Shown here piece after piece: positions 33,673-45,666 of a stretch of 64,000 bases of DNA. The number at the start of each line of letters is the position of its first letter. Position 1 is the stretch's first letter. The stretch is from Imbricaverruca yamaguchii. Lineage: Eukaryota > Arthropoda > Thecostraca > Neoverrucidae. The notes beneath the pieces were generated by a model. It saw only the letters and a program-made list of their open reading frames with translations, made no database searches and was not told the origin of the DNA. Location of the stretch: assembly GCA_034440575.1 (NCBI GenBank), contig JAOTOL010001478.1:921001-985000 (forward strand), read 5' to 3'. A program made the position numbers and the translations under genes.

Positions 33673-36049
33673 CACGGTGGTGAACTGGGAACACACTGCT
33701 CCGACGGTCACGTTTCGCTACCGTCACGCAACACTGATGATGGTACAGGTTCTGCCGAGGTACTCACACACAATAATGCTGCTCACATTGAGTGGTGGTG
33801 ATTAAGTGATAAACACGCGTATGTGTACTAAATATGCACTTTTAAAAAGTAGACCAAACACGTTTCGAAATATGAATAGAGCTTATCCTTGCCCGTATAG
33901 AGGGGGGGTGCAACCCCCTAAGGTTTTTTGTGTATTCCTTCCAAACCGATGAACGGATCACTCTGATATTTTTAGTACCCTCTGGGGCAACCTTTTGACT
34001 ACTTTTGGTTATTTTTTTTGGGAGGTCATGTCAGGTCACGGATTTATGAGGTCATAAACAGGAGCACCTCCGACCAGGTTTCAACAACTACGTGATTATC
34101 GCACATGTTTTGTTACATACTTAGCGTAATTATGGGCATATGATGAAAAATGCAGATGCCCAGATGGGTTCCCATTGAAAAATAATGTTCCAAAAACAGG
34201 CGACCTCGGCTGACCTCGGTTGACCTCGTTTGACCTGTCGGCCTAAATTTTTCGTGCTGAATTCGAATTCAGCGTCCATTTTTACCCTAGGGAACTTTAA
34301 ACTTCACTTTTCAAAAAGTTGGATATCTGGGGTCACGACTGTGACTTCGATTGGTGCATGACATATCGGCCCGATCACATCGTGTAACATGTCGTTATGT
34401 TCGCAAGGTCCCAATAAACATATTTCTGGCGATTTCGTGCATATTTAGACAGTAATTTCGATATAACTGGCGATTTTCTTAGGAAAATACAAAACAAATC
34501 CATTTTAGACATTTGACCTGACCTGGAAGATCAACCATTGACCTTGGAAGGTCAAAATGAATTCCAATCGCGAGATCTCGTCCAGATCTATAACTTTGGC
34601 CTTTGGTTCGTTTTCGTAACATGCACGGTTTCGAATCGCCAGGGGGGTCGTACCCCCCCCCCCCCCCTCCGTATAAGACCGAAGGTGGTAAAATGCCGAA
34701 TACTGGCGAGGGTTGAGACGCTTTTCAATCCACACACAGCTGCCAACCAGCTTGTCAAGAACATATTGTGATAGAATGGATGAGGGTCAATCCAGAAGCA
34801 ATTTTTTCAACTCCTTGGGTTGGTGCTAATACAAAATTCGTTTGAACAACTATTTGAATTTGCGTAACTACAGGTGTGAGAATAGTGTTAAAATAGCAAT
34901 ACCTAAGTTATTAAAAACAATATTTAATTTAGCTGGGAACATGCTTTTCGAGAACCGCAAGCCCAAAGAAATACTGGAAGTAATTGATTGGGAATATTGA
35001 GAGAAAATGAGAACTAACATCTTCACGTATTTTGCCTCACCTGACCTCTTCAGCAGGAAGTTGATTTCATTTCACTTCCTCCAGGATCTGTAGCATAGTT
35101 GTGAATCTGGTGGATGAACACCCCAATAGTTTGCGTGTGTCCGCCTGAGGAGCCCATCTGTACCTACTTGTGAAGTCCCAACTGACTGCGTACTGCCCTT
35201 CAGGTTAACGCATGCCTCAGTGCGCACATACATTATTGGGAAACTGGACGGTTTGTGTTCGAAATGTGACATCAACGCATGACAAGGTTATCATGGTAAT
35301 GCATTGTAGTTAACACCGTCGTTACATATAAAATGAGTTGGGGCGGGGGATAAATCCAATCTTCTAGTAAGCAGGTCGCTTTTCCGTCGGAAGTCTATGA
35401 GATGCAAGTATTGAAGGATATTGAGTGAAGTAGTTTGGGTGCAGAACCCCTTGAGTGACCGATTATTGAGCAAATATTTGACTAATCGGTGGATCTCTTG
35501 CGGTCTTGACATATTTTATTATGAAAATGCAATTCAAATATCCTCAGTTTTAGCGTATGTGATAGGCATAGGGATGTCACCGAGCGCTTCCTGAAATATG
35601 TTTTACACCAGTATTTGATTTAATTTCACTCATATGCGACTTCTTTCTAGTTGTCAACGGTTATTTCCATCCCTTTTGTCAACAAGCCATGAAGCTGAAC
35701 ATGAGCGGAGATTTAAAAAAATGATGAGACTAGCCATTTTTTACGTTGGTGGCCTAGGCTATTAAAGTTTTCACAGCATGCAACTTTTGCAGTCCAAAGT
35801 TTTTGGGATGGAGTCTGTGCAAACATACTCCGACACCTGAGAAGATGCACACTTTCTGTATTTTCCCATTGAAAAATAGTGTCAAATGAGGATTGCATCG
35901 ACCGATGTTAAGGACGCTCCTATCAGTGGGGCCACCACTGATTTCTACTAGACTGGATCCAATCCACCATAAAGTTAATAAAGTGTTGAGGCTTAATAAG
36001 AGCTACAGGCGCCTAGAAATATACTGTTTTGGAATCTAGAAAAGATGCC
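33673..36049. other. no recognisable gene; half-site cluster at 34.0-34.6 kb
   Basis: I recognise no gene. The 33900-34770 part has the look of an interspersed repeat (GGGGTGCAACCCCCTA start, poly-C run at 34656-34667) and contains the AGGTCA cluster listed separately. Three minus-strand ORFs (35072-35275, 35291-35512, 35713-35898) look mildly protein-like, but none shows a domain. Confidence 0.35.
34023..34554. promoter_or_regulatory. cluster of nuclear-receptor half-sites (DR4 and ER4 arrangements)
   Basis: Ten AGGTCA hexamers in either orientation lie in 532 bases: plus at 34023, 34033, 34049 and 34549; minus (TGACCT) at 34211, 34221, 34231, 34514, 34519 and 34539. The pair at 34023/34033 and the trio at 34211/34221/34231 are direct repeats spaced by four bases; 34539/34549 is an everted pair spaced by four. 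Direct repeats spaced by four are classic heterodimeric nuclear-receptor sites. Whether they act here is unknown. Confidence 0.4.
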
Positions 36050-36940
36050 AGAAAACTGCATTCTCACACCCCAATCAATCATCATCTCAAGTTCCATGTG
36101 AACTATATATTCAAGCCTATCTAGCACCATTCACCGGATATTGCATAGCACCCTCCTCAACAATTCCAAACTCCTCCAATCATGCCCCATTGTGCTACCA
36201 TGGCCAATCTCATCAGTGTCGCATCCCGAAGGAGGGTGCTGAATCCACCGCTAGATACACCCACTGCTAGTATTATGCTCAATTTATCAGCATGATCTAA
36301 AGCATAAGGGTCCAAGTTCCAACAATAAAACAGGGACCACCCTAAGGGGACCAGCACAGTACACACATACTAGCATAAATCCTATTTTAAAGCCGTAAAG
36401 GGAAGATGCCATAACCCTGGTAAAACGATACTTCACCTCAACCAACACCAAATCCATAATTCAAAAGAATACATCCACCAACATCCCCCACACTCATCAA
36501 TGTCTATCTGCACTACCTATTCAGCCCTATTCACTCGACCTCATGTAGCACATGTGACTTGAGTGCCCTACCAATAATTTTCAGACCCATCCATACCTGC
36601 CTAAACGGGCCTGTACAGCGCACACCTACTTAGCATAAATTTCACCCTTCTATCACGGCTTATAACTTAAAAAAACAAGATTTTGCAACCTAAGAAAGTT
36701 GTCTACCTTATTTTTAAACGCATTCAATGAGGGACTCCCGACATCAGTAGGCAGACTATACCACCGATCAGCAATCCTTTGGCTGAGGACCAAGTTACAA
36801 CACATCGAAAAGCCTTGCACCTACAAGGGAGTGGAAAATCTCTGCATAAAGGCGGGAAAATGAGGTCTAAGACTCTCACTCACCTTGCCTATGATTTCAT
36901 CAAAGAATTCCTGTAAGAGTACAGCTAGAACTTGCATGCA
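36050..36940 (-). mobile_element. LINE 3' remnant with duplicated 3' UTR
   Basis: On the minus strand, 36800-36690 translates to LSQRIADRWYSLPTDVG and then PSLNAFKNKVDNFLRLQN. That is the standard C-terminal ending of CR1/L2-type ORF2 (a WN/WY-SLP..V...S.NAFK.K.D pattern). Below it, the presumed 3' UTR holds two diverged copies of a segment ending in TACTTAGCATAAAT-like sequence (about 36580-36640 and 36330-36385). The rest of the element is missing. This family differs from the CR1 copies at 45-51 kb. Confidence 0.65.
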
Positions 36941-37047
36941 TATCACCACTCTGTACAACACATATTTTCAATAGTAATTTGTGATAACTTCGGGCCCATG
37001 AATTATGCAAATTATAAATGGTCAACTGCAGCCACATATTTTGCATT

Positions 37048-37234
37048 GCACTTACCTAAGGGGGCCGAATAGCCTCGGGGTAAGTTGCTCGCCTCATAAT
37101 CGAAAGGTTGTGGGTTCGAGTCTCACCTGTCGCTACTCTTCGCCCGCGACCAATCGGCGTGAAAGATTGGCGACTCTACATGACTCAATGGTCCATGTGT
37201 CGCAAAACCAATAACCAACTAGCACTTACCTAAG
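37048..37234 (+). mobile_element. tRNA-derived SINE copy 3 with 13-bp TSD
   Basis: The body is 37061-37221, flanked by perfect GCACTTACCTAAG repeats at 37048-37060 and 37222-37234. The A-box-like TAGCCTCGGGGTAAGTTGCT and B box GGTTCGAGTCTC are intact. It ends AAACCAATAACCAACT, as copy 2 does. Confidence 0.93.
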
Positions 37235-39745
37235 CACGATGTTTTCATCTTAACTTTATGAAGATCTGCCATGAAACTTTTTTACCAAGGGTCTCTGAAA
37301 ATTTCGAAGTTGCACAGAAAACAAGCTAGTGCCTCAATACCTATTTACTACATACATGTTTTGCGGGATTATACGGATTTGATTTACACTTTTAATATCA
37401 TGCTGTACCGTTTTAACCCTGTGCAAAATGTATATCATAGGCGCGACCCTCGTTCACAGAAATGGGGTAGTCACATTATTTGGTCAATCTGGATCCGTCC
37501 CTGGTCTTAATGTTTTGCCCCTGGCCGTAATATCTTGCCCGTGGCCGTAATATTTTGCCCCTGGCCGTAACATCTTGCCCCTGGCCGTAATATTTTGCAT
37601 ATCGGACGACGTGTAGCACACGCATAAACAGTCATGCGCTCTGAAGCCTTAGGGACAACCAGGCTTGTGTATATAGCGTGCAAATATCCGACTGGTTTTG
37701 AAGGTTCATCAAACTGTAGAAACTAGCCTGACATGTCATCCAAAGCCTCTGCCTGAAGCCGCCTCTAATCAACCACCGATATTGTTCTTTTGGGCAAAAG
37801 TACGTCCGAAAGAACATCAGGAAAAGTCGCGAAGTCTCAGAGCTCTATCGTAACGCGATGAGATACGGCGAATAAAACAGCTGAAGGGGGTTTCAGAAAT
37901 CCCCATTAAATGATGGGTTAGGTTGCATTTTAGCTATTTAGCTACTTTGTAACATCACTTTGCACGTTAATTGCTCGAGTCCAAATTTATTTTATTAGGT
38001 AAGCTACCATGCACCCAAAATGCAACGTGCATTTCGAGCAAAGTTACTTAACCAAAAATATCATGTGCATCTCACACAACACATGGTTGGCTAGCTGCCA
38101 CACTTTATGTCAGAGTTCATGCATACATTTACCTGAATTTGTGACTGGTTTCAGTCACCATCTTATTCATTTTTACATAATCCGTCGCAAGAAGTCCTGG
38201 ATTCAGACTGAACGATACAAATTGAGAGCATACCGATAGTGGATAATACTTCTAAATTCAACATATTGAGAGTGGAAAATCATTTGGTCCGGGGGAAAGC
38301 GTGGTCAATCGTAACAATGTTTTATGCTTTTGGCGATAGGTACCGAATGGTTAATGAGTCGCTATGATCCATATGGCGGAAACGTATTTGTGTTTTTATG
38401 TGTCAGCCTACGGGGGAATGTGTTTAAAAGTAAATGTATTTACCTTTATAACCATATAAATGTGTCGTTCAAAACGTCTCTTCTGCTGTTGCAATTGACC
38501 CAGATCTGGGTTCAATTGTAACACCTTCATGAAGACATTGTAACAACAGTGTAACAATATTGTATCCATGGCTTGGATGGTGCTAACTGCAATATATAGG
38601 CAATGCTCTGGTCTTGCATAGGCAGGTAGTACCAACGCTTGCGTGCATAGGTAATTACGTACACAATCTCATCCTGTGATAATATTTTGCCTCCTCTACC
38701 CTACGCATACAATTGCAAATACGATGAAAGCTGCCCGGTCTGAACCTGTTCTGTTTGCTCATTTGAAATGTTTCTTGTTCCACCAAGGGATGGTCAGTAG
38801 TTGTCAGTGTCAGTAGTCAGTATTTGTCAGAAGTATATTTTAAAAAATGCAATAAAGCTCACTAGTAAATATAGGGCGTGTTCAGATCCAACAAAGTGTT
38901 TCAAACATACCTTCTTTCTTTGAGATTGGCCCATAATTCGTGTGAACGGAAATGTATGAACGGAAAGGGAAACGTTTTCAACGAATCGCATCCGCCGCAA
39001 GACGTCTTCGCCAGCGCTCCGTCGAGATGCGAAACATGAAAAGTTGTACATATTTAGATGCAAGCTGCGCTGGAAGGTTCTTTTGTCTGGGTGGGATCGG
39101 GCCCCACCAAACAATATCAGGTGGGGTCCGGATCCAACAAACCGACCGGCGGCAACACCCGTGGCTGCTACACCAGTGACATCCAATAATATAATGCTCT
39201 AGATACCGGCGGACAACGGCAGTGAACAGCTTGGACCCACGATAATATCTTCCCACCGGGGTTTCTTGCTTTTCGAAGATATGGTGTCCATTCGGGTGAT
39301 AGGTTGCGGTCTTGGTTTCCACCTAGTTGTGTATGAGCTTGCATAACTAACCACTCACCACAATTTGCAGGTAATGAATTACGCTGCCCCAGTGGGCATG
39401 GCTCATTATTAAATGGGTCATTTGCTGGCGGCTTACGTCGATTAAGGCTTATTAAAAGTTTATTTTTGTCCGATCTCGGCCACGATATGCTAACGGTGGC
39501 AGCATCTCAGTGGATTGCGCCTCTGTTATTACCACACATTACCGCGGGAAAACACAGCATGCATTCGCGGGAGATACTGTAGCATGCCGACAGGCAGTGC
39601 AGTGTGGGCACATCTCGCGGAGCGAGCATTACGTGTTTATGTACAGCGCCCGCCGACCCAACACCCCGTTCTCCAAGGCCGCTCCTCTTAGCGCCGACCG
39701 TTCCCGCACACCCCGGTGAATGCGAATCGCTGCGGCCGCCGCCGA
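37235..39745. other. no recognisable gene
   Basis: AT-rich unique sequence; besides the 20-bp repeat at 37501-37600 I see nothing. The short ORFs have no domains. Confidence 0.4.
37501..37600. repeat. 20-bp minisatellite
   Basis: Five units of TGCCCCTGGCCGTAATATYT (Y is C or T); the first unit is diverged. Confidence 0.9.
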
Positions 39746-40104
39746 TGATGGCCCACGAGCAGCCGAAAACGTCGTGTCTAGCGCCCGTCACGGCCTCGTC
39801 TCGCCACGATTACCAGCTGGCCGATGTGGATCTGGCCGGGGCCCACGTCGGTCTGGCCGATAGCATCTGGTCTGGTCTGGCCGATAGCACCGTCCGACTC
39901 GGATTACTCAACACGTGGCGTCTCGTGCCGTCCGCCGATCATGTCGAGCGACACGTGCCGCGCCCGCTTCCGCTCCTTTCACTCACGTCCTCCCGCTCTT
40001 TCCACGTGTACGGCAACGCCGACAGCCCGTTCACAAAGAAGTGGAGACGAGGAGAGAACACCGTTGGCTGTAGCCGCCAAACGGCCGACGGACGGAAAGT
40101 GTGA
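39746..40104 (+). CDS. candidate coding exon or small gene, unidentified
   Basis: From ATGATGGCC (39746) a 119-codon frame runs to a TGA. About three quarters of its third positions are G or C, against roughly half of second positions, a coding-like profile. The frame is also open upstream to 39604. The peptide starts MMAHEQPKTSCLAP and includes DYQLADVDLAGAHVGLADSI with a short LADS repeat, then a basic C-terminal end (KKWRRGEN). There is no signal peptide, helix bundle or known domain. It could be one exon of a larger gene or a GC-rich chance ORF. Confidence 0.25.
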
Positions 40105-40140
40105 AGAGAAAACGCCGCTATGGCGGCTGACAGCCCACAT

Positions 40141-40200
40141 CGGAGTTCTGGCGTCATCGTCGGAGTTCTGACGTCATCGTCGGAGTTCTGACGTCATCGG
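40141..40200. repeat. 20-bp triplicate with CRE motif
   Basis: Three units of CGGAGTTCTGACGTCATCGT; two carry TGACGTCA and the first has GGCGTCA. Confidence 0.95.
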
Positions 40201-41154
40201 AGAGCCATACGCCCAACTGCGGTGCCGCTTTAAAGGATCAGCATACTTGTTAGACGGATGGCTCATCTGGACCATGATAGGGGCCGTATGGGTTACCAAG
40301 TTGTCACCTAAGTCATGCAATGTTCACCTAAGTCATACACTTAAGCCATGCATTGCCTACCCACGTCATGCACCTAAGTGGACAGGGGTGCCAGGCCGAT
40401 GTGCTTCCTAGACGTCTAATTATCGCAGGTGCTACTGGTGCATACTTCTTCACGGAATTGGGGAGGGCTCCACGATGAGGGCTCCGTTAGGAGCCTAGCA
40501 TGTCTAGCGCACGCCGCCAAAACCCTCCACTCCAGATCACCGTACATTGGTGTCTGTTGTTGCAGTTCAACATTGTCGTGTCCTGTACCTCCTCGTCCAT
40601 CTGAGGAATATGAATTGGACTTCAGCAACCATGGGAATCCAGTGCTGTCCTTCCACCCCTGCCGCCTCTTATTCTATCCTCTCCCTACGTCGTACTCCAC
40701 TCTTTTCGTTCTCTCCACCTCTCGTTTTGTCCCCACTTCCGACTAGAGTTTGATACTGCATCGGCCTTGGCGAGCATCTAGCTCCTGTGTTGCTGCTCTT
40801 GGTCAAGCCGGCTGAGGTACTGGACCGGCTCTGAACGGTACCGACCTCCTCACTCACCTATACCCTGTCTGCTCCTATGCACAAGAGCTCCCCGTCCAGG
40901 TCAGACCAGGACAGCTCCAGGTTGTCGGACGACGCATCCTGCTGACCAGGTACGTGGTCTTGACTGCCGCCGGGTCTGCAGCTCTAGCGCCGTGAGCAGA
41001 GGGCGACCACTCCTGGTGGTTGGCCGGCGGGGATATCGGCAGCCGGCGAGTCGCCAGCTCCAGGCCGACCCCGATCCGACCGCAGCTGGCGGGATCTCCT
41101 CCGCCGAAGTCGGTGTCCAGCACTGCCGGACCGCGTCTCGACCGCCGGTTTCGG
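40201..41154. other. no recognisable gene
   Basis: Unique sequence. CACCTAAGTCATGCA-like phrases recur loosely at 40305-40375. Nothing else identified. Confidence 0.4.
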
Positions 41155-41836
41155 CGCCCGTCTCTGCCGGACTGCATCTCCTCGGCCGGTCTCAGCGCCC
41201 GTCTCTGCCGGACTGCATCTCCCCGGACTATGTCGGCGGCCGTCTCTGCCGGACCGCGTCTCCCCGGACTGTGTCGGCGGCCGTCTCTGCCGGACCGCGT
41301 CTCCTCGGACTGTGTCGGCGGCCGTCTCTGCCGGACCGCGTCTCCTCGGACTGTGTCGGCGGCCGTCTCTGCCGGACCGCGTCTCCTCGGACTGTGTCGG
41401 CGGCCGTCTCTGCCGGACCGCGTCTCCTCGGACTATGTCGGCGGCCGTCTCTGCCGGACTGCGTCCGCCTCGGGGTCTTGCCGGACGCCGTCTCTGCCGG
41501 ACCGCGTCTCCCGGACGTAGCTGTCGGCGGCCGTCTCTGCCGGACCGCGTCTCCTCGGACTGTGTCGGCGGCCGTCTCTGCCGGACCGCGTCTCCTCGGA
41601 CTATGTCGGCGGCCGTCTCTGCCGGACCGCGTCTCCTCGGACTGTGTCGGCGGCCGTCTCTGCCGGACCGCGTCTTGTCGGCGGCCCCGCCGGACCGCGT
41701 TTCGCGGCCGTGCCGGACCCTTGCCCCCGGACTGTGTCGGCGGCCGTCTCTGCCGGACCGCATCTCCTCGGACTATGTCGGCGGCCGTCTCTGCCGGACC
41801 GCGTCTCCTCGGACTATGTCGGCGGCCGTCTCTGTG
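41155..41836. repeat. 41-bp minisatellite
   Basis: About 17 units of GTCTCTGCCGGACCGCGTCT plus CCTCGGACTGTGTCGGCGGCC. Several truncated units lie at 41460-41530 and 41670-41740. The multi-frame ORFs are artefacts. Confidence 0.95.
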
Positions 41837-42439
41837 GTGCCGGCGCTCCCCGGCCGGCGCGGGTGGCCTGTAATTGGCCGCCGGTACCGCTCGTTTGCCG
41901 GCACGGGCCGTGTAATTTTCACACTGTCGCCGCTCGCCGCCGCCGCGCCGGCTAACCCGTTGAGACCGCGCGGCAGCGGCGATTGACGGCGCGAAGCGGC
42001 GGCCGGCCCTAATGGAGCCTAATGCGGCCGGACCTTGACGGCCTGATACGAGCCTGCCCGTAACCGCACTCAAATTGCCAGCCGGATTGACACTAAAATT
42101 TGATCGGCCGCCTTCTTGCCTCCATGGGAACGCAGACGGAAGAGGGGGGGGGTTAGTGATCGGGAGAGGGTTCGGCGGCCAGGTTGTGACCGTGCAGCCG
42201 GCAGTGCAGGTCAGAGGGCCGGTGGGCGTGGCTCCGTGACATGCAACGTGAGCGAGATACCCCGCTTATTCCGGCACCTAAAGTCGACTCAAGTATATTT
42301 AGACGGCTCTAGCCTGAAAACGTCTGGCTCAGTAGCTTCCCTCTTCGATTCAGCTGAGTACAAATAGAAGCACACATCCGCTTACACGCACCCGACCATT
42401 CAAACAACGCCATACCGTCAATGTCTGAGCATCACATCT
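41837..42439. other. GC-rich flank, no recognisable gene
   Basis: GC-rich to 42080, then ordinary sequence; GTATATTTA near 42292 is weakly TATA-like. No gene is supported. Confidence 0.4.
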
Positions 42440-43015
42440 ATAGTGCGTCGTCAGTGTTGGCAGTCTCCGAGCTAGGCTGGAGCAGGGCAGGCGTGACTAC
42501 TCTGGGCTCGGTCCCGTACTCGGCTCTCCGACCCGAGCGCGCGTGGCCAGCGGCCGTCGCCACACGTGACCGGACGCCAGTGTGACCCGCTCTCCCGGCC
42601 GCACGTGGCAGGCGGCCGGCTCGTGGCACCACGTGCCGGCCGTTCTCGCGCCTCCGTGACGACCCGTCAGCATGTCCCGCCGGCTCCGAGCGGCCCACGT
42701 GACCAGGGTCGCGAGAGCTGACGCGGACCATGCGACCGGCGCGTGGCGGCGACCACGTGACTTGCGTCGGTCAGCTGCCACGGCACGTCTCGCCGCCGCC
42801 GAGCCGTGCGGCCGGTGTGACCGTAAACAAGGCGGCGCGACCTTGCGGCCGAGCTGCCAGCTGGTCGGCCCGTGCGCCAGCTAATCGGCAGCCCAATCAC
42901 GTCATCTGGGTAAAGCGGGCGGCCGCCGGCTGCGCGCCCGAGCCCCTACGTGCCGCTGCCGACGTGCGAGGACGGCCGTCGCCTGACGCGCCCGAGCCTC
43001 AAGGTGCCTCCGCAC
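42440..43015. promoter_or_regulatory. CpG island with five CACGTG E-boxes
   Basis: CpG-dense sequence with CACGTG at 42563, 42602, 42630, 42696 and 42754; three of these extend to CACGTGAC. A forkhead-like GTAAACA lies near 42822 and CCCAATCACGTCATC near 42892. No transcript can be assigned. ORFs on both strands overlap without a preferred frame. Confidence 0.45.
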
Positions 43016-43694
43016 GGCGTTATAACTCCGACCAACGCTATAAGTCAAGTTTCTGACTATTTTAAAATATGATTTCAACGTCGCAGTCGCAAAAACATGT
43101 ACAACCCGCCCCATAAATATGGTTCCAAAAATTACTTCTTGTTGTTGTTGTACGTGTTGTTGTTGACTTGTTGGACATAGCAGCAAGGCCGCAAAGTCGC
43201 GCCATATTCCGCGTTTACCACAGATATACAAATTACAACATTATACTCATGGTTCGTTCCCATTTTAAAGTCCCATGCCTTTTGAGGAAGTTATTTGAGT
43301 GAGATGTGAGTGTGCGGCTGTGAACACCTAGGCAAAAGTGTATTATATCTGTTTCACTGAACGTGAAGTTGGAGTTGGAGTTTAAGGGCGCATCGACTGC
43401 GTCGGTCATTCAGGAGCGTGAAGTTGAAACATTAACTTTGTTGCAAATACAAAAAATTGTGCAAAATATAACCACAATCAAATCACATCTGGAAATGTGC
43501 GTCAACATGACGCTTCACCGAGGTTTCAAAAGATGCACGGGCTTGCGTAAGATGAGACCAACACCAAAGTGACCACAGATGCGTTGTCTTCAGGTTCCGT
43601 GAGCTTCAGCTGCCGTTATCTGCCATTGTATATGTAGTGAGCAGTTGTGTTGCGGAACGTTGCGCAGCCTGGTCCCGGACAGCTGAGCGGCCAG
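43016..43694. other. no recognisable gene
   Basis: Unique sequence. A short TTGTTG repeat lies at 43140-43165. The 69-codon ORF at 43363 has no domain. Confidence 0.4.
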
Positions 43695-44017
43695 CCGCCC
43701 AGGTCACGCAGCGTCGGTCACCGGCTCATCCAGCCGCCCAGGTCACGCAGCGTCGGTCACCGGCTCATCCAGCCGCCCTGGTCACGCAGCGTCGGTCACC
43801 GGCTCATCCAGCCGCCCTGGTCACGCAGCGTCGGTCACCGGCTCATCCAGCCGCCCAGGTCACGCAGCGTCGGTCACCGGCTCATCCAGCCGCCCATGGT
43901 CACGCCATCAGCGTCGGTCACCGGCTCATCCAGCCGCCCTGGTCACGCAGCGTCGGTCACCGGCTCATCCAGCCGCCCTGGTCACGCAGCGTCGGTCACC
44001 GGCTCATCCAGCCGCCC
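43695..44017. repeat. 39-bp minisatellite
   Basis: Eight units of CGCCCAGGTCACGCAGCGTC plus GGTCACCGGCTCATCCAGC; one unit has a short insertion near 43897-43910. Confidence 0.95.
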
Positions 44018-44262
44018 AGCATGTCCAAGTGTAAACCAGCCGCCCAGCATATCCAAGTGTAAACCAGCCACCCAGCATGTCCAGGGGCAAACCAGCCACC
44101 CAGCGTGTCCAAGGGCAAACCAGCCACCCAGCATGTCCAGGGGCAAACCAGCCACCCAGCATGTCCAGGGGCAAACCAGCCGCCCAGCATGTCCAAGGGC
44201 AAACCAGCCGCCCAGCATGTCCAGGGGTAAACCAGCCGCCCAGCATGTCCAGGGGCAAACAA
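44018..44262. repeat. 28-bp minisatellite
   Basis: About nine units of CGCCCAGCATGTCCAGGGGC plus AAACCAGC, following directly on the 39-bp array. Both units share CCAGCCGCCCAG at their junction. Confidence 0.94.
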
Positions 44263-44528
44263 ACGCTTTCCTATTGTGTGGCATCGCCTTTCCCCTCCTG
44301 GGGTTGTTGCGCTGAAATAAGCCGGGTGTGTGCGAGATAACCCACGTGCCCCCCGCCCCCCCCCCGTCCGGCAGTTCTTGGTTGGTGCTTCACGCGTGGA
44401 CATGGAGGTGCGCGTTAGTGCAGAGAAGGTGGTTGACTTGCTAATTATGCAAAGGCATTTGGACGTAGTCATCATGACCGGAATTGTGTGCAAAATTGCA
44501 CAACTAGTTCAAGGTGCGGCGGTAACTA

Positions 44529-44826
44529 GGTCCAGCGGAACCTGTCCAGGCATAGCGGAACCTGTCCAGGTGTAGCGGAACCTGTCCAGGTGTAGCGGAA
44601 CCTGTCCAGGTATAGCGGAACCTGTCCAGGTGTAGCGGAACCTGTCCAGGTGTAGCGGAACCTGTCCAGGTGTAGCGGAACCTGTCCAGGTGTAGCGGAA
44701 CCTGTCCAGGTGTAGCGGTACCTGTAGCGGAACCTGTCCAGGTGTAGCGGAACCTGTCCAGGTGTAGCGGAACCTGTCCAGGTGTAGCGGAACCTGTCCA
44801 GGTGTAGCGGAACCTGTCCAGGTGCG
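44529..44826. repeat. 20-bp minisatellite
   Basis: About 15 units of AGCGGAACCTGTCCAGGTGT, nearly identical, with one short unit near 44712-44727. Confidence 0.96.
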
Positions 44827-45661
44827 GCGGAGCTAGTCTAGATGCAGATGAACCTGGGGTGATGGGAAGCTGCGGGTGTCGCGCCCCCTTTTCGAAACTC
44901 ATTTCATCATCCCTTATTTCATGGAGAATTGATTCTCACCGTATTACAAATAGTCCTCAGATGAAAGAAGCATTTATTATATATTTATCACACGATTCAT
45001 GTATTCAAACAGTGCACCCTACATGCATTAGTGCAAACATTTTATCCCACCCTCGCGATATGTTTTCCTTTCCAACTGAGTCATTCACTCAAATTTTCGC
45101 TCTCAAGTTCAAGAACATACCCGCGTCACTGGATGCTGCACCGAACAACTGTGGGGCATACATTTAGCGGGGGAACTACGAGACAGAAAGTATCGTGCCA
45201 CGCCATACATTCTGCGCTAATTCGAAACACTTCCGTCGCAGTGCTTTCGGTTGTGCGATGCGAGCACAATATTTGCTAGAAGAGCCGACGTCCGGCAAGG
45301 GTGCAACCAATTTCGACTGATCTGATATATTTGCATAGTTGCTTATCCTGACACTGTTTCCGAGATGGGGCTCATCTACCGTATACGACGATGGTGTCCC
45401 AAGTTGTATTGCACTCAACCGAAATACTTTGTCTTTGCTTCCTCCACGCTTTCGACCGATTGCACCAGCATGCATGACTGTTGTTATGCCTTCCATGCGC
45501 TTTCGACCAAACTGCGCAAAAACACTATATGACCCATGGACTGACAAGGGAGTCCAACTTCGATAAGTCCACATGCTTTACCTCTGCTATGCTGCGCAGC
45601 CATGTGTCTGCAACTCCGTAGTTATATAACCACCCACTTGCCGCCTCACCCATTCAAAGTC
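44827..45661. other. no recognisable gene
   Basis: Unique sequence upstream of the first CR1 copy. The ORFs lack domains. Confidence 0.4.
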
Positions 45662-45666
45662 ATCGG

